The notes under the pieces: model-generated
Databases searched by the model: none
What the model saw: only the letters and a program-made list of their open reading frames with translations
Told to the model about the DNA's origin: nothing
Shown: positions 1 to 8,673 of the stretch, one piece after another
How the letters are laid out: each line of letters opens with the position of its first letter
How positions within the stretch are numbered: the stretch's first letter is position 1
Translations under genes and position numbers: made by a program
Origin: Thermococcus chitonophagus
GTDB lineage: Archaea; Methanobacteriota_B; Thermococci; Thermococcales; Thermococcaceae
Length of the DNA: 64,000 bases
Direction: 5' to 3'
Assembly: GCF_002214605.1 (NCBI RefSeq)
Contig: NZ_CP015193.1
Coordinates: forward strand, 476,978 to 540,977

Positions 1-724
1 AGCACCTTACCTGGCAGCTAAGGCCGCAAGCTACCTGGTTGATTTGGTGTTCCTGCTAACCCCCGAGACCGTTGCGAGGAAAATTACAGATCCGAATCTG
101 ATAGTTAGGGAAGCTAAAGGTAGGAATCTAAGTCCTGAGCATCTCAATATGGCACTGGAGCTTGCCGAGAGGGTAGATGCCATAGTTCTAGGTCCTGGAA
201 TCGGGACGAGTGAAGAAACCAAAGAGTTCGTTAAGGAGTTCCTCAGGAGGTGCGATAAGCCTATAGTTATAGATGCTGACGCTTTAAAGGTTGTAGCTGA
301 AGATTTATCATTGGTAAAGGGGAAGAAAGCGGTGCTGACTCCACATGCCGGAGAGTTCTACAGGCTGTTTGGAGTTAGGCCAGAGGGTTCACTTGAAGAG
401 AAAGCTAAGCTCGTTATGGAGAAAGCTAGAGAATCGGATGTTGTGGTGTTACTTAAGGGGCCTTACGATATTATAAGCGATGGAAGGGGATGGTACTACA
501 ATAGAACTGGAAACAGGGGCATGACCACGGGAGGAACAGGCGACGTTCTTGCAGGAGTTGTTGGGGCATTTTTGGCTTTGGGCAATGAACCCCTAAGGGC
601 GGCCCAAGCAGGGGCATTCCTCGTTGGCTACGCAGGGGATCTGGTCAAGGAGGAGAAGGGGGAAGCCTTTACCGCCTTAGATGTCGTTAATAAGATCGTT
701 GAGGCCTTGAGGAGGTGTGAATAA
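1..724 (+). CDS. nnrD: NAD(P)HX dehydratase, C-terminal part of Nnr (5' truncated by window)
   Basis: The frame is already open at base 2, so the gene begins before the window. The visible part is the ribokinase-like YjeF C-terminal domain that dehydrates damaged NAD(P)H hydrate back to NAD(P)H in the cytoplasm, using ADP or ATP. Seen directly: VLGPGIG in the nucleotide-binding region, VIDADALK, LTPHAGEF, and near the C-terminus the hallmark TTGGTGDVLAG, whose Asp is the catalytic base. In archaea this domain is usually fused to an N-terminal epimerase domain, which would lie upstream of the window. The last codons (AGG AGG TGT) also form a GGAGGTG that could serve as ribosome site for the next gene. 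Confidence 0.93.
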   Translation, partial: APYLAAKAASYLVDLVFLLTPETVARKITDPNLIVREAKGRNLSPEHLNMALELAERVDAIVLGPGIGTSEETKEFVKEFLRRCDKPIVIDADALKVVAEDLSLVKGKKAVLTPHAGEFYRLFGVRPEGSLEEKAKLVMEKARESDVVVLLKGPYDIISDGRGWYYNRTGNRGMTTGGTGDVLAGVVGAFLALGNEPLRAAQAGAFLVGYAGDLVKEEKGEAFTALDVVNKIVEALRRCE

Positions 725-1824
725 TCAGGATAGCCTTCGTGTACGATGTAATATACCCTTGGGTGAAGGGGGGTGTTGAGAAGAGAATCCACGAGCTTGC
801 GGTTAGATTAGCTAGGAGGCATGAGGTTCACGTTTACGGCTACAAGCTCTGGGATGGGCCTGAGGTCATCGAGAGAGAGGGGATATTTTACCATGGAACT
901 GTAAAGCTTAAAAGCCTGTACGCGGGCGGCAGGAGGAGCATCCTCCCTCCGCTCCTTCATTCTTTGAAACTACTTAGGGCTATGAAAAGGGAAAGGTTTG
1001 ATGTGATAGACTGCCAGGCCGCTCCATACTTTCCCGCTTATTCCCTTAAAATTCTTAATAAGGAGAACGTATTCATAACTTGGCATGAATTCTGGGGAGA
1101 TTACTGGGAGGAATATCTTGGCTTCCTTGGCAATTTTGGGAAGATCATTGAGAAAGGTCTCATAGCTCTCGCTGACAAACACGTTGCCGTTTCCGTTAAG
1201 ACTAAGCTTGACCTGTATAAGGCGGGCCTTAGGAGTGATGTTCCAGTTGTTCCAAACGGTATAGACTACGAGAGGATAAAGAGCATAAAGCCGGCCGAAG
1301 AGAAGTCCGATGTCATCTTTGTGGGGAGGCTCATTAAGGAGAAGAACGTTGACCTTCTCCTTCACTCCATGAAGATCTTGAAAACTGAGATTCCCGATTT
1401 GAAGATCATAATAATCGGAGATGGTCCCGAGAGGGCTAGGCTGGAGATGCTAAGTAAATCTCTAGGCTTATCTGGGAACGTGAGATTCCTCGGCTTCCTT
1501 GAAAGGTACGAGGACGTTATAGCACACATGAAAGCTTCCAAAGTTTTTGCATTTCCTTCAACGAGGGAGGGATTTGGGATTGTAGTGTTGGAGGCAAATG
1601 CCTCTGGCCTTCCCGTGATTACCGTTGATCATAGAATGAATGCCTCGAAGTACCTTATAGTGCCGGGCAAGAATGGCCTCGTTGTAAATCTTGATCCTTG
1701 GGATTTTGCCAAAGGTATCTTAAGGGCGCTCTGGGGCAACGTTGGTTCTGCATCAAAAAAGATTGCAGCGAAGTACTCCTGGGATAGGATTGTTAGGCTT
1801 TGGGAGGCAGTCTTCCTTTCTTAA
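724..1824 (+). CDS. GT4-family glycosyltransferase
   Basis: This is a GT-B fold retaining glycosyltransferase, predicted to move a sugar from a nucleotide sugar onto a glycan or lipid acceptor at the cytoplasmic face. The N-domain has the glycine loop YPWVKGGVEKR. The C-domain has VPNGIDYERI, VIFVGRLIKEKN, IIGDGPER and the donor-site motif PSTREGFGIVVLEA with its two glutamates. The start is unusual. The first ATG/GTG/TTG in frame is GTG 739, but that would remove the first beta-strand (RIAFVYD). The frame is open from 721, and ATC 724 stands exactly where the expected Met of MRIAFV should be, 6 bases after GGAGGTG (711-717). The 3' end overlaps the convergent gene by 32 bases. Confidence 0.85.
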   Translation: MRIAFVYDVIYPWVKGGVEKRIHELAVRLARRHEVHVYGYKLWDGPEVIEREGIFYHGTVKLKSLYAGGRRSILPPLLHSLKLLRAMKRERFDVIDCQAAPYFPAYSLKILNKENVFITWHEFWGDYWEEYLGFLGNFGKIIEKGLIALADKHVAVSVKTKLDLYKAGLRSDVPVVPNGIDYERIKSIKPAEEKSDVIFVGRLIKEKNVDLLLHSMKILKTEIPDLKIIIIGDGPERARLEMLSKSLGLSGNVRFLGFLERYEDVIAHMKASKVFAFPSTREGFGIVVLEANASGLPVITVDHRMNASKYLIVPGKNGLVVNLDPWDFAKGILRALWGNVGSASKKIAAKYSWDRIVRLWEAVFLS

Positions 1825-2767
1825 GGATAATCATTGCCAATCTCCTGGCTCTAATGCTCAGTTTTCTTAGTAGTTTTCTGTTTTTCTCGAGCTCCTCCAA
1901 AACCCGTGGGAGGTTACTTGGTCTTATTACTATGCATCTCCCCCTTACCTCCCTTGGGATCTCTGAATCCTCGAAGACTATCACCGGCTTTCCTCTGGCC
2001 ATTGCTTCTATTATCGGCAATCCCCATCCTTCGTACTTTGATGGATGCACGTAAACGTCTAGGTTGTCATAGAATTCAACGATTTTGTCATCTGGCACGA
2101 ATCCGAGAACCCTAACTCTCATATCCTTCGCCGCCTTTTCCTTTATCCTGTCGAAGAGCTCCCCAGATCCTCCGAGGTACAGCCTGGCATTCGGGTTCCT
2201 GTAGTCAAGAAATAGATCGAAGAGGAGCTCGTGCCTCTTGTACCCTTCCATCCTGGATATGTACCCAACATTGAAAGTTTCTCCGCTTTTGCCCTTGACG
2301 GGGCTTAGGAATTTCTCATCTATCCCCTGATAGATTACCTTGATTTTGTCTTCAGGGATTCCTCTCCTAACTAGATCTATTTTGGTGAGGTGGGAGACGG
2401 CATAGATCCTATCGTACATTCTCACGGAGAGGAGGGCCAGCCTTACAACTGCCCTCTCTATAATTCCAGGGATTCCTGATCTCTTCCTTTTTAAGGGAAT
2501 TAGGTCGTGGACGGTTATGTACTTCTTTGCTCTTGGCTTTAATATAGGTAAAACGACTCCCTCTATAAGCCCGGCCGGGTGGTAAACTTCGCAGTTACTT
2601 TTAATGAGCCAGAGAGGAATTACGATGAACTGCCAGAAGAAATACGAAACCTTTTCCTGGGGTGAGAACTTTACCTTTCCCAGCCTCCTGGCTAGGTTCA
2701 TTGCATACACGGAAATTCCACCAGCCTTTGCGGTTTTTTTCCTGAGGATTATGCAGTAATCTCCCAT
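1793..2767 (-). CDS. GT4-family glycosyltransferase
   Basis: A GT-B glycosyltransferase of 324 residues. Seen: KAGGISVYAMNLARR (acceptor-side loop), ITVHDLIPL, VIYQGIDEKF, VGYISRMEGYKRHE (start of the GT1-type C-domain), LYLGGSGEL and HPSKYEGWGLPIIEA, the EX7E-like donor site. The frame stays open upstream to 3181, but that part is antisense to the dehydrogenase gene and does not look like this family. ATG 2767 gives the expected N-terminal beta-strand, with a TATA-like TTTAAAAATC about 30 bases upstream. ATG 2794 is the alternative. The acceptor and sugar cannot be told from sequence. Confidence 0.85.
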   Translation of the reverse strand: MGDYCIILRKKTAKAGGISVYAMNLARRLGKVKFSPQEKVSYFFWQFIVIPLWLIKSNCEVYHPAGLIEGVVLPILKPRAKKYITVHDLIPLKRKRSGIPGIIERAVVRLALLSVRMYDRIYAVSHLTKIDLVRRGIPEDKIKVIYQGIDEKFLSPVKGKSGETFNVGYISRMEGYKRHELLFDLFLDYRNPNARLYLGGSGELFDRIKEKAAKDMRVRVLGFVPDDKIVEFYDNLDVYVHPSKYEGWGLPIIEAMARGKPVIVFEDSEIPREVRGRCIVIRPSNLPRVLEELEKNRKLLRKLSIRARRLAMIILKKGRLPPKA

Positions 2768-2794
2768 GACTACCAATCCTTGAATGTTCGTCAT

Positions 2795-2804
2795 GATTTT
2801 TAAA
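2795..2804. promoter_or_regulatory. Shared TATA-like element between two divergent genes
   Basis: GATTTTTAAAG reads as a TATA box on both strands. It lies about 35 bases before ATG 2837 on the plus strand and about 30 bases before ATG 2767 on the minus strand. It is the only A/T-rich box in this short divergent gap, so both genes probably use it. No transcription start is known. Confidence 0.4.
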
Positions 2805-2836
2805 GTGATGCGTGGGGAAATATAATGGGTGGTTTG

Positions 2837-4120
2837 ATGAGGATCTCCATCATAGGTTCTGGGTACGTTGGCCTCGTTACGGGAATTGGGTTTGCAAAGC
2901 TGGGGAATGATGTTGTTTTTGTTGACATTGACGAGGAGAAAGTTAGAAAGATCAACGAAGGAGTACCTCCTATATATGAGGAGGGTCTTGAAGAGCTCAT
3001 GAGAGAGCTTAGGGGTAAATACAGGGCAACGACGAGTTATGAAGATGCTATCTTGAATTCCGATGTAACGTTTATCTGTGTAGGGACTCCCTCTAGGGAA
3101 GATGGTTCTATTGACCTTAAGTATATAAGATCCGCTGCTGAGGGGATAGGTAGGGCCTTGAATAAGAAGGACTCTTATCATCTTGTGGTTGTTAAAAGTA
3201 CCGTTGTTCCTGGGACTACTGAGGAGGTAGTTCTGCCTATACTGGAGGAATACTCGGGAAAGAAAGCTCCTGAAGATTTTGGCATAGCGATGAATCCTGA
3301 GTTCTTGAGGGAGGGCTCTGCATTAAGGGACTTCTTCAATCCGGACAGGATAGTTATAGGCGCAAATGATGATAAAGCTAAAAAAATCCTTGAAGAGCTT
3401 TATTCGCCTCTTGATGCTCCTAAGCTGTTTGTGGACATAAAAACGGCGGAGATGATCAAATACGCCTCAAATGCATTCCTTGCCACTAAGATAAGCTTCG
3501 CCAACGAGATTGGAAATATCTGCAAGAGGCTTGGCATAGACTCTTGGAAGGTTTTTGAAGGTGTGGGCCTAGATCACAGGATAAGCCCTCACTTTTTCAG
3601 GAGTGGGATTGGATTTGGAGGGTCATGCTTCCCTAAGGATGTTAAGGCTATCGTTAGGAAGGCGGAAGAGCTTGGTGAAGATCCAATTCTGTTGAAGGCG
3701 GTTCTTGAGGTTAATAAGAGGCAGCCGTTGAAGCTCATAGAGCTCCTTAAGAAGCATGTTCCCGAGCTTAAAGGAAAAACTGTGGGTGTTCTTGGCCTTG
3801 CATTCAAGCCAAATACGGATGACGTTAGGGAGACTAGGGCTTACGTTGTTGTGAAGAGGCTTCTTGAGGAAGGGGCTAATGTTGTAGCTTACGATCCAAA
3901 GGCCATGGAGAACTTCAGGAGGATGTATCCAGACGTGGGGGAGAGAATAGCTTATGCCGAGACCGCTCAGGAGGTTCTTAATTCTACCGATGTCATTCTA
4001 ATCCTGACGGAGTGGCCTGAATTCGAGGAATTGGATTACTCAGGTAAAATAGTTATCGACGGCAGGCGCGTGAAGAATGCGGAGAAAACCGCCGAGGTTT
4101 ACGAGGGGGTGTGCTGGTGA
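2837..4120 (+). CDS. ugd: UDP-glucose / UDP-sugar 6-dehydrogenase
   Basis: A cytoplasmic NAD-dependent four-electron oxidation of a UDP-hexose to the UDP-uronic acid, supplying sugars to the glycosyltransferases around it. The 427-residue protein has the Rossmann motif GSGYVG near residue 7, CVGTPS, the middle domain NPEFLREGSAL and SNAFLATKISFANE, the nucleophile loop GFGGSCFPKD (Cys near residue 264) and the C-terminal LAFKPNTDDVR. These fit the UDP-glucose dehydrogenase family; UDP-ManNAc dehydrogenase is the main alternative. ATG 2825 is also in frame, but GGGTGG (2827-2832) is a ribosome site ahead of ATG 2837. The stop overlaps the GTG start of galU (GTGA), so the two are co-translated. 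Confidence 0.92.
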   Translation: MRISIIGSGYVGLVTGIGFAKLGNDVVFVDIDEEKVRKINEGVPPIYEEGLEELMRELRGKYRATTSYEDAILNSDVTFICVGTPSREDGSIDLKYIRSAAEGIGRALNKKDSYHLVVVKSTVVPGTTEEVVLPILEEYSGKKAPEDFGIAMNPEFLREGSALRDFFNPDRIVIGANDDKAKKILEELYSPLDAPKLFVDIKTAEMIKYASNAFLATKISFANEIGNICKRLGIDSWKVFEGVGLDHRISPHFFRSGIGFGGSCFPKDVKAIVRKAEELGEDPILLKAVLEVNKRQPLKLIELLKKHVPELKGKTVGVLGLAFKPNTDDVRETRAYVVVKRLLEEGANVVAYDPKAMENFRRMYPDVGERIAYAETAQEVLNSTDVILILTEWPEFEELDYSGKIVIDGRRVKNAEKTAEVYEGVCW

Positions 4121-4962
4121 AGATCAGGAAGGCGGTAATCCCTGCAGCAGGCCTAGGAACGAGGATGTTACCAATAACTAAATCAATGCCTAAGGAAATG
4201 CTCCCAATATTGAATAAGCCTGTTATTCACTATGTAGTGGAGGAAGCCATAAAAGCTGGAATTGATGATATCTTAATTATTACTGGAAAGGGTAAGAGGG
4301 CGATAGAGGATTACTTTGACAGAAGCTTTGAGCTGGAATTTTATTTGAAAGAGAGGAGAAAGGATGAGGAACTGAAAATAGTTGAGGAGATTGGAGAAAT
4401 GGTCGACATATATTATGTAAGACAGAAGAAGCCCTTGGGCCTTGGAGATGCTATAAGATATGCGGAGAAGCATGTAAACGGAGAACCTTTTGCAGTTCTC
4501 CTTGGGGATGATATAATAATAAGCGAAGAACCAGCAATAAAACAGCTAATGGATACTTACTTGAGATTCAGGTGTACTATATTAGGTGTTGAGAAAGTTG
4601 CTTGGGAAGAAGTTGAAAAGTACGGTATAATCTCTGGGAATAAAATAGAACACGGCTTTTATGAGGTAAATGAACTTATAGAAAAGCCTAACCGTGCTGA
4701 AGCTCCAAGTAACATCGCAATAGTGGGAAGGTACATACTAGAGCCGGAGATATTTGATTTTATAAGAAGAACGCCACCTGGAAAAGGTGGAGAAATACAG
4801 CTGACTGACGCACTTAGGATAATGCTACATTCTGGAGCTAAGATAATTGCTAGGGAAATCATAGGTAAAAGATATGATATTGGAACATTAGAAGGGTGGC
4901 TAAAGGCCAACATTGAATTAGCTCGTGGGATAATTAAATTTACGAAACATCATCATACTTAG
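4117..4962 (+). CDS. galU: UTP-glucose-1-phosphate uridylyltransferase
   Basis: Makes UDP-glucose from UTP and glucose-1-phosphate, the substrate of the dehydrogenase directly upstream. Seen: IPAAGLGTRMLPITK with the nucleotide-binding GxGTR signature, PKEMLPI, a conserved NKPVIHYVVEEA, LGLGDAI, VLLGDDI (metal-binding Asp), ELIEKP and GEIQLTDAL. The length (281 residues) is normal for archaeal GalU. GTG 4117 overlaps the ugd stop and follows GAGGGGGT at 4103-4110; GTG 4111 is too close to that site. Base composition becomes noticeably richer in A+T than in ugd, so the two may have different histories. Confidence 0.93.
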   Translation: MKIRKAVIPAAGLGTRMLPITKSMPKEMLPILNKPVIHYVVEEAIKAGIDDILIITGKGKRAIEDYFDRSFELEFYLKERRKDEELKIVEEIGEMVDIYYVRQKKPLGLGDAIRYAEKHVNGEPFAVLLGDDIIISEEPAIKQLMDTYLRFRCTILGVEKVAWEEVEKYGIISGNKIEHGFYEVNELIEKPNRAEAPSNIAIVGRYILEPEIFDFIRRTPPGKGGEIQLTDALRIMLHSGAKIIAREIIGKRYDIGTLEGWLKANIELARGIIKFTKHHHT

Positions 4963-5091
4963 AACTTCTTATGAACTGAGTGAACGGGAAGTGGAGCTTT
5001 TTCTTTGGGATGTTATTATTAAATCGTAGAGGAGCAAAGGTTAAGATGCCTTTTATGTTGATGGGTCTTTTGGCAGAAAATAAGAATTATT

Positions 5092-6138
5092 CTAAGGACT
5101 TTCCAAGATTCTTTCATAGGCTTTTATTGTCATTTTAGCTATTTTTTCCCAGTTAAATTGTGAAAGGGGGGCATTTGATTGTCTGTTGGTATTAATTGCC
5201 CAATCAATAGCCTGTTCTAGAATGTGTGGGGTAAGTTCCGGTTCATAAATCATTACCCATTTTTTCCCAACTTCCATTTGAAGTTCCCACATTGCACCTC
5301 GATTTGGTACTAATACAGGCCTGTTAAAGGATAAAGCTAATAATGCTGTTCCTGAATGATAGATCTCGGAGTATGGGAGAACAATTAAATCTGCAGAGTT
5401 AAGGAATATTTGAACTTCCTCTTTTGGGATGAAACGTAGATATGTCCTAATTCTATCAGAACACTTCATAGTACTAATCCTTATCTGCCTTTTAATTTTT
5501 TGATTACTGGGTTTGCCTGCAATAACTAAGTATATATTTTTGTCTGGAATCTCACAGAACACTCTTATTAAGTGAGGGACATTCTTATATTTCCTAATCT
5601 GACCAATAAACGTTATGACAATGGAATCTAGTGGCAAGTCTAATAATTCTCTAGCCTTTTCTTTTGAAACGTAGTTTGGGTATATTCCCCTATAATGTCC
5701 ATGAGGTATTACAAATCCCGGAACATCTCTTAGGTGGGGATAGCGTTTTAATAATTCTAATTTACCTGTCTTACTTAGGGTTATGTATCCATTAATTTGT
5801 CTAGTGAAAACTTTCCAGAACTTTTCTTCAATTTTCGGATGGTATCTTTCGTGGGTAGTAATATTATGGGCTGTCCACACTACTTTGACCCCTTTCATTC
5901 TTAAAAATTGAATCATGCCCATAAGGCTGGTAGTAAGAACACTTGATTTGATTAAAGACTTCCTATTTAAATACCCTTCCGGCCAATGAATGTGCCAGAT
6001 ATCCCATTTCTCCTTAAGTACTTTCGATATCGAAAAATCCTCTACTTCCACTCCCAATTCTGAAATATGCATATATAGGAGATAATTATAAGGGTTCACT
6101 GATTTATTTCTATACGCCGGTGAAGCAATTATTCTCAT
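5092..6138 (-). CDS. GT4-like glycosyltransferase
   Basis: A 348-residue GT-B type protein. The N-domain carries WHIHWPEGYL and VVWTAHNITTHE, a signature seen in mannosyl/glucosyl transferases of exopolysaccharide clusters. The C-domain has VITFIGQIRKYKN, LVIAGKPSNQ, IFLNSADLIVLPYSE, HSGTALLALSFN and PVLVPNRGAM. The usual EX7E donor motif is replaced by the SGTALLA type. Start ATG 6138 has GGTGGGA 6 bases upstream. It stands alone on the minus strand within A+T-rich DNA. Donor and acceptor are unknown. Confidence 0.82.
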   Translation of the reverse strand: MRIIASPAYRNKSVNPYNYLLYMHISELGVEVEDFSISKVLKEKWDIWHIHWPEGYLNRKSLIKSSVLTTSLMGMIQFLRMKGVKVVWTAHNITTHERYHPKIEEKFWKVFTRQINGYITLSKTGKLELLKRYPHLRDVPGFVIPHGHYRGIYPNYVSKEKARELLDLPLDSIVITFIGQIRKYKNVPHLIRVFCEIPDKNIYLVIAGKPSNQKIKRQIRISTMKCSDRIRTYLRFIPKEEVQIFLNSADLIVLPYSEIYHSGTALLALSFNRPVLVPNRGAMWELQMEVGKKWVMIYEPELTPHILEQAIDWAINTNRQSNAPLSQFNWEKIAKMTIKAYERILESP

Positions 6139-6174
6139 TTTAATCCCACCAGGACTATTGTTCCCTGGAGGGTC

Positions 6175-6195
6175 TATTTTATAATTTTTTAAAAG
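6175..6195. promoter_or_regulatory. A/T-rich promoter block in divergent gap
   Basis: The 183-base gap between the divergent genes at 6138 and 6322 contains one strong A/T block with TTTATAA and TTTAAAA. It is well placed to drive the minus-strand glycosyltransferase. The right half of the gap has ACTTTTTAGATAA near 6246, which may serve the plus-strand gene. These are predictions from composition only. Confidence 0.3.
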
Positions 6196-6321
6196 AGTCT
6201 CGGAGTAGGAGGCTAGTCTGGGAAGTAAGTTCCTTAGACGTTACACTTTTTAGATAATAGTTGTGGAGCTCTCCTAAGATGGACTTATCTTACCCAAAAA
6301 GTAGTGAAAGGGGTGTCTTTA

Positions 6322-7419
6322 ATGAAGCTAACAGTGATACATAATGAGATTGCTCCCTATAGGATTCCTGTATTTGAAGAATTGGGGAAGAAATATCAAG
6401 TAACCGTAATCTTCGGAAAAAAGAAGAGTTCAAAAAGACTTTGGGAGATTAGCTCTGGGAAAAACTTTGAATATCTAATTCTGCGGGGAATAAGAGTTGG
6501 TGATTATGTGATAAACATACCTACGTACAAACTGTTCAAGCGAATCAAGGATAGTGATGTTATAATAATAGCGGATAACGTCGATATATATCCTCTTGTT
6601 ATTCTTTCTACAGTATTTGCATGGATAGCAAAAAAGCCTATCTTAATGTGGGTTGGTCACTTAGATACCGGCTACATATCTAAAACTAGGAAACTAAAGA
6701 TAATTGACGAGATAATAAAAAGGGTACTATATTCCCTTGTAGATAGCTTCGTAGTCTATAGTTCAAAAAGTAGAAAGTTTCTTCTGAGAAGGGGGGTTCC
6801 TTCTAGTAAAATTTCAACAGGGACAACTCAGGTTTATCCGAAAATGTTGTTGATGGAGCCTATACCCTCTCGAAAGAGGGATGAGTTCACAGTAACTTCA
6901 ATAAGTTACTTTGAAGAAAGAAAAGGTCTTAAATATTTAATTCAGGCGCTGTGTGGTATTCCTTGGATCAGAGTGATAATAGCTGGTTCAGGAGAGTATG
7001 AGAGGATATTAAAAAGAGAAGCGGGAGGTTGTAATAATATAGAGTTTCCTGGATACGTTACCGGCAAAGAAAAGGCAGAGTTATATAGTATCTCTGATAT
7101 CTTTGTTTTCCCAACTCTGCATGATCCCTGGGGGTTTGTGGTAAATGAAGCTTTTTATTACGGTGTCCCCGTGATTACAACGACAGAAGCTGGGGCTAGC
7201 GATATCGTGTTTAATGGAAAAAATGGGTTTATAGTATCTCCGGGAGACACTAAAAAAATTAGGGAACTTATCTTTCTACTGTTTGAAAATAGGAAACTCT
7301 TGAAAAAATTAAGTTTCAGAGCCAAAAAAATAGGAATTAAAATGACAGACGTGTCTTTAGGTATTTTGACAATAGAAAGAGGTATAAGAAAGGCAAAGCT
7401 CATGAAAGTTAATTCATGA
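6322..7419 (+). CDS. GT4-family glycosyltransferase
   Basis: A 365-residue GT-B glycosyltransferase. It begins with LTVIHNEIAPYRIPVFEEL, typical of the group whose first loop reads APYR. Other marks are VTSISYFEERKGLKYL, VIIAGSGEYE, ISDIFVFPTLHDPWGFVVNEA (donor site with acidic pair) and FNGKNGFIVSPGD. ATG 6322 follows GGGGTG (6310-6315) by 6 bases; the upstream in-frame GTG 6304 lacks a ribosome site. The last 11 bases overlap the convergent gene. The C-terminal 40 residues are unusually Lys-rich, as in the A+T-rich neighbours. Confidence 0.86.
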   Translation: MKLTVIHNEIAPYRIPVFEELGKKYQVTVIFGKKKSSKRLWEISSGKNFEYLILRGIRVGDYVINIPTYKLFKRIKDSDVIIIADNVDIYPLVILSTVFAWIAKKPILMWVGHLDTGYISKTRKLKIIDEIIKRVLYSLVDSFVVYSSKSRKFLLRRGVPSSKISTGTTQVYPKMLLMEPIPSRKRDEFTVTSISYFEERKGLKYLIQALCGIPWIRVIIAGSGEYERILKREAGGCNNIEFPGYVTGKEKAELYSISDIFVFPTLHDPWGFVVNEAFYYGVPVITTTEAGASDIVFNGKNGFIVSPGDTKKIRELIFLLFENRKLLKKLSFRAKKIGIKMTDVSLGILTIERGIRKAKLMKVNS

Positions 7420-8650
7420 TCTTCTTATAAACTCTTAAAATTTCACTTGCATGATATGGTATATCCCTTGGGGGCATCTGGGCCTCACCCATTTTTCTTA
7501 TTAATTCTGGATCTTTTATAATCAATTTCATCTTATCCGCTAGATCCTTAGGGTCTCCTGGTTTGAACAGAAATCCATTCACACCATTGATAACGAATTC
7601 TGGGATTGCACCTAGATCTGATGCTATAACTGGTACCCTTGATAAAGCTGCCTCTGCTAATACGAGAGGACAATTCTCGTAGGACAATGATGGAAATAAT
7701 AGTACATCTATCTCCGAATAGGGCTCCTTTGGGTCGGTAAACTTTCCCATAATTTTTACCCTAGGATCATTTCCAAGTTTTTTAATATAACTTTTATTAA
7801 TTATCTTTCCATAAATCCTTAGCTCGATGTTAGCGTTCTTGAGGTATTTCAGAGCTGAAGTCGCAATATGGACACCTTTCTGTGGTGTAGGTACGCCAAC
7901 AAATCCAAAAACTATTCTTCCGTCGTCATAATAACTTCTCTTCTTTTTAAATCCTACAAAGCGTGAGTAAGGATAGCCATTTGGAATGTAGTAAATCTTG
8001 ATTGAAGGTACACCTATTGAAACCGCCATCTTTGCGAGGAACTTAGAGGGGGCAATTATTCCATCAATGATCCTTAGAGTCTCTTTAAGTACCTCAAAGC
8101 GGCGTGAAAATTCAGTAGGTGTATTCACGTAATCTAAGATACTCTTAAGGGCCGAGAATTTCATAGGTGCAAGGTTTAATACAGTACAGTTCCAACATTC
8201 GGCACATTTATGAGGATTTGGACCGGAACAGGGGATTTGTCTTTTAAACATGAGTAGGCTTGTCGGGCACATGAACCAATAGTCATGGAGTGTCATTATT
8301 GTGGGATATCCTTCCTCCTTTGAAATAATTGGCAGTCTCGCGGTTCTAAACCTCCATATATTATGGAAGTGCACTATGTCGGGATCAACTTCCTTTAGAG
8401 TTTCCCTAAAATTTTCTTCAATTTTAGGATTCTTGTAGGTGGTAGATATAAGGAGTCCTCGGATTGAAGAAGGTTCTTTTATCCCTAGAATTTTTATACC
8501 ATCTGAACTTTTGCTGGGGGGATTTGTTGTGTAAATAAACACTTTGTGCTTCTCAGCTAGAGCTTCTGCTAGGCTCTCTACGTATATCTCAGCTCCCCCG
8601 ATATTATTGGGAGGATAACCAGAGTTGACTAGGAGAATCTTTAAGCTCAC
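7409..8650 (-). CDS. GT4-family glycosyltransferase
   Basis: A 413-residue retaining glycosyltransferase. The N-domain glycine loop reads GYPPNNIGGAEIYVESL, followed by IVHFHNIW and TLHDYWFMCP. A Cys cluster (IPCSGPNPHKCAECWNC) lies between the two domains and is common in this subfamily, perhaps structural or metal-binding. The C-domain has YIPNGYPYSRF, FGFVGVPTPQKG, LRIYGK and FPSLSYENCPLVLAEA. The frame begins at GTG 8662, but GGTGGTG (8656-8662) acts as ribosome site for GTG 8650, which gives the normal MSLKILLVNSG start. Confidence 0.87.
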   Translation of the reverse strand: MSLKILLVNSGYPPNNIGGAEIYVESLAEALAEKHKVFIYTTNPPSKSSDGIKILGIKEPSSIRGLLISTTYKNPKIEENFRETLKEVDPDIVHFHNIWRFRTARLPIISKEEGYPTIMTLHDYWFMCPTSLLMFKRQIPCSGPNPHKCAECWNCTVLNLAPMKFSALKSILDYVNTPTEFSRRFEVLKETLRIIDGIIAPSKFLAKMAVSIGVPSIKIYYIPNGYPYSRFVGFKKKRSYYDDGRIVFGFVGVPTPQKGVHIATSALKYLKNANIELRIYGKIINKSYIKKLGNDPRVKIMGKFTDPKEPYSEIDVLLFPSLSYENCPLVLAEAALSRVPVIASDLGAIPEFVINGVNGFLFKPGDPKDLADKMKLIIKDPELIRKMGEAQMPPRDIPYHASEILRVYKKIMN

Positions 8651-8673
8651 TTCGAACACCACCTATCAAATAT

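Noticed and set aside
2768..3181. N-terminal extension of the minus-strand glycosyltransferase frame
   Set aside because: It is antisense to the dehydrogenase gene, has no glycosyltransferase-like sequence, and a good start exists at 2767.
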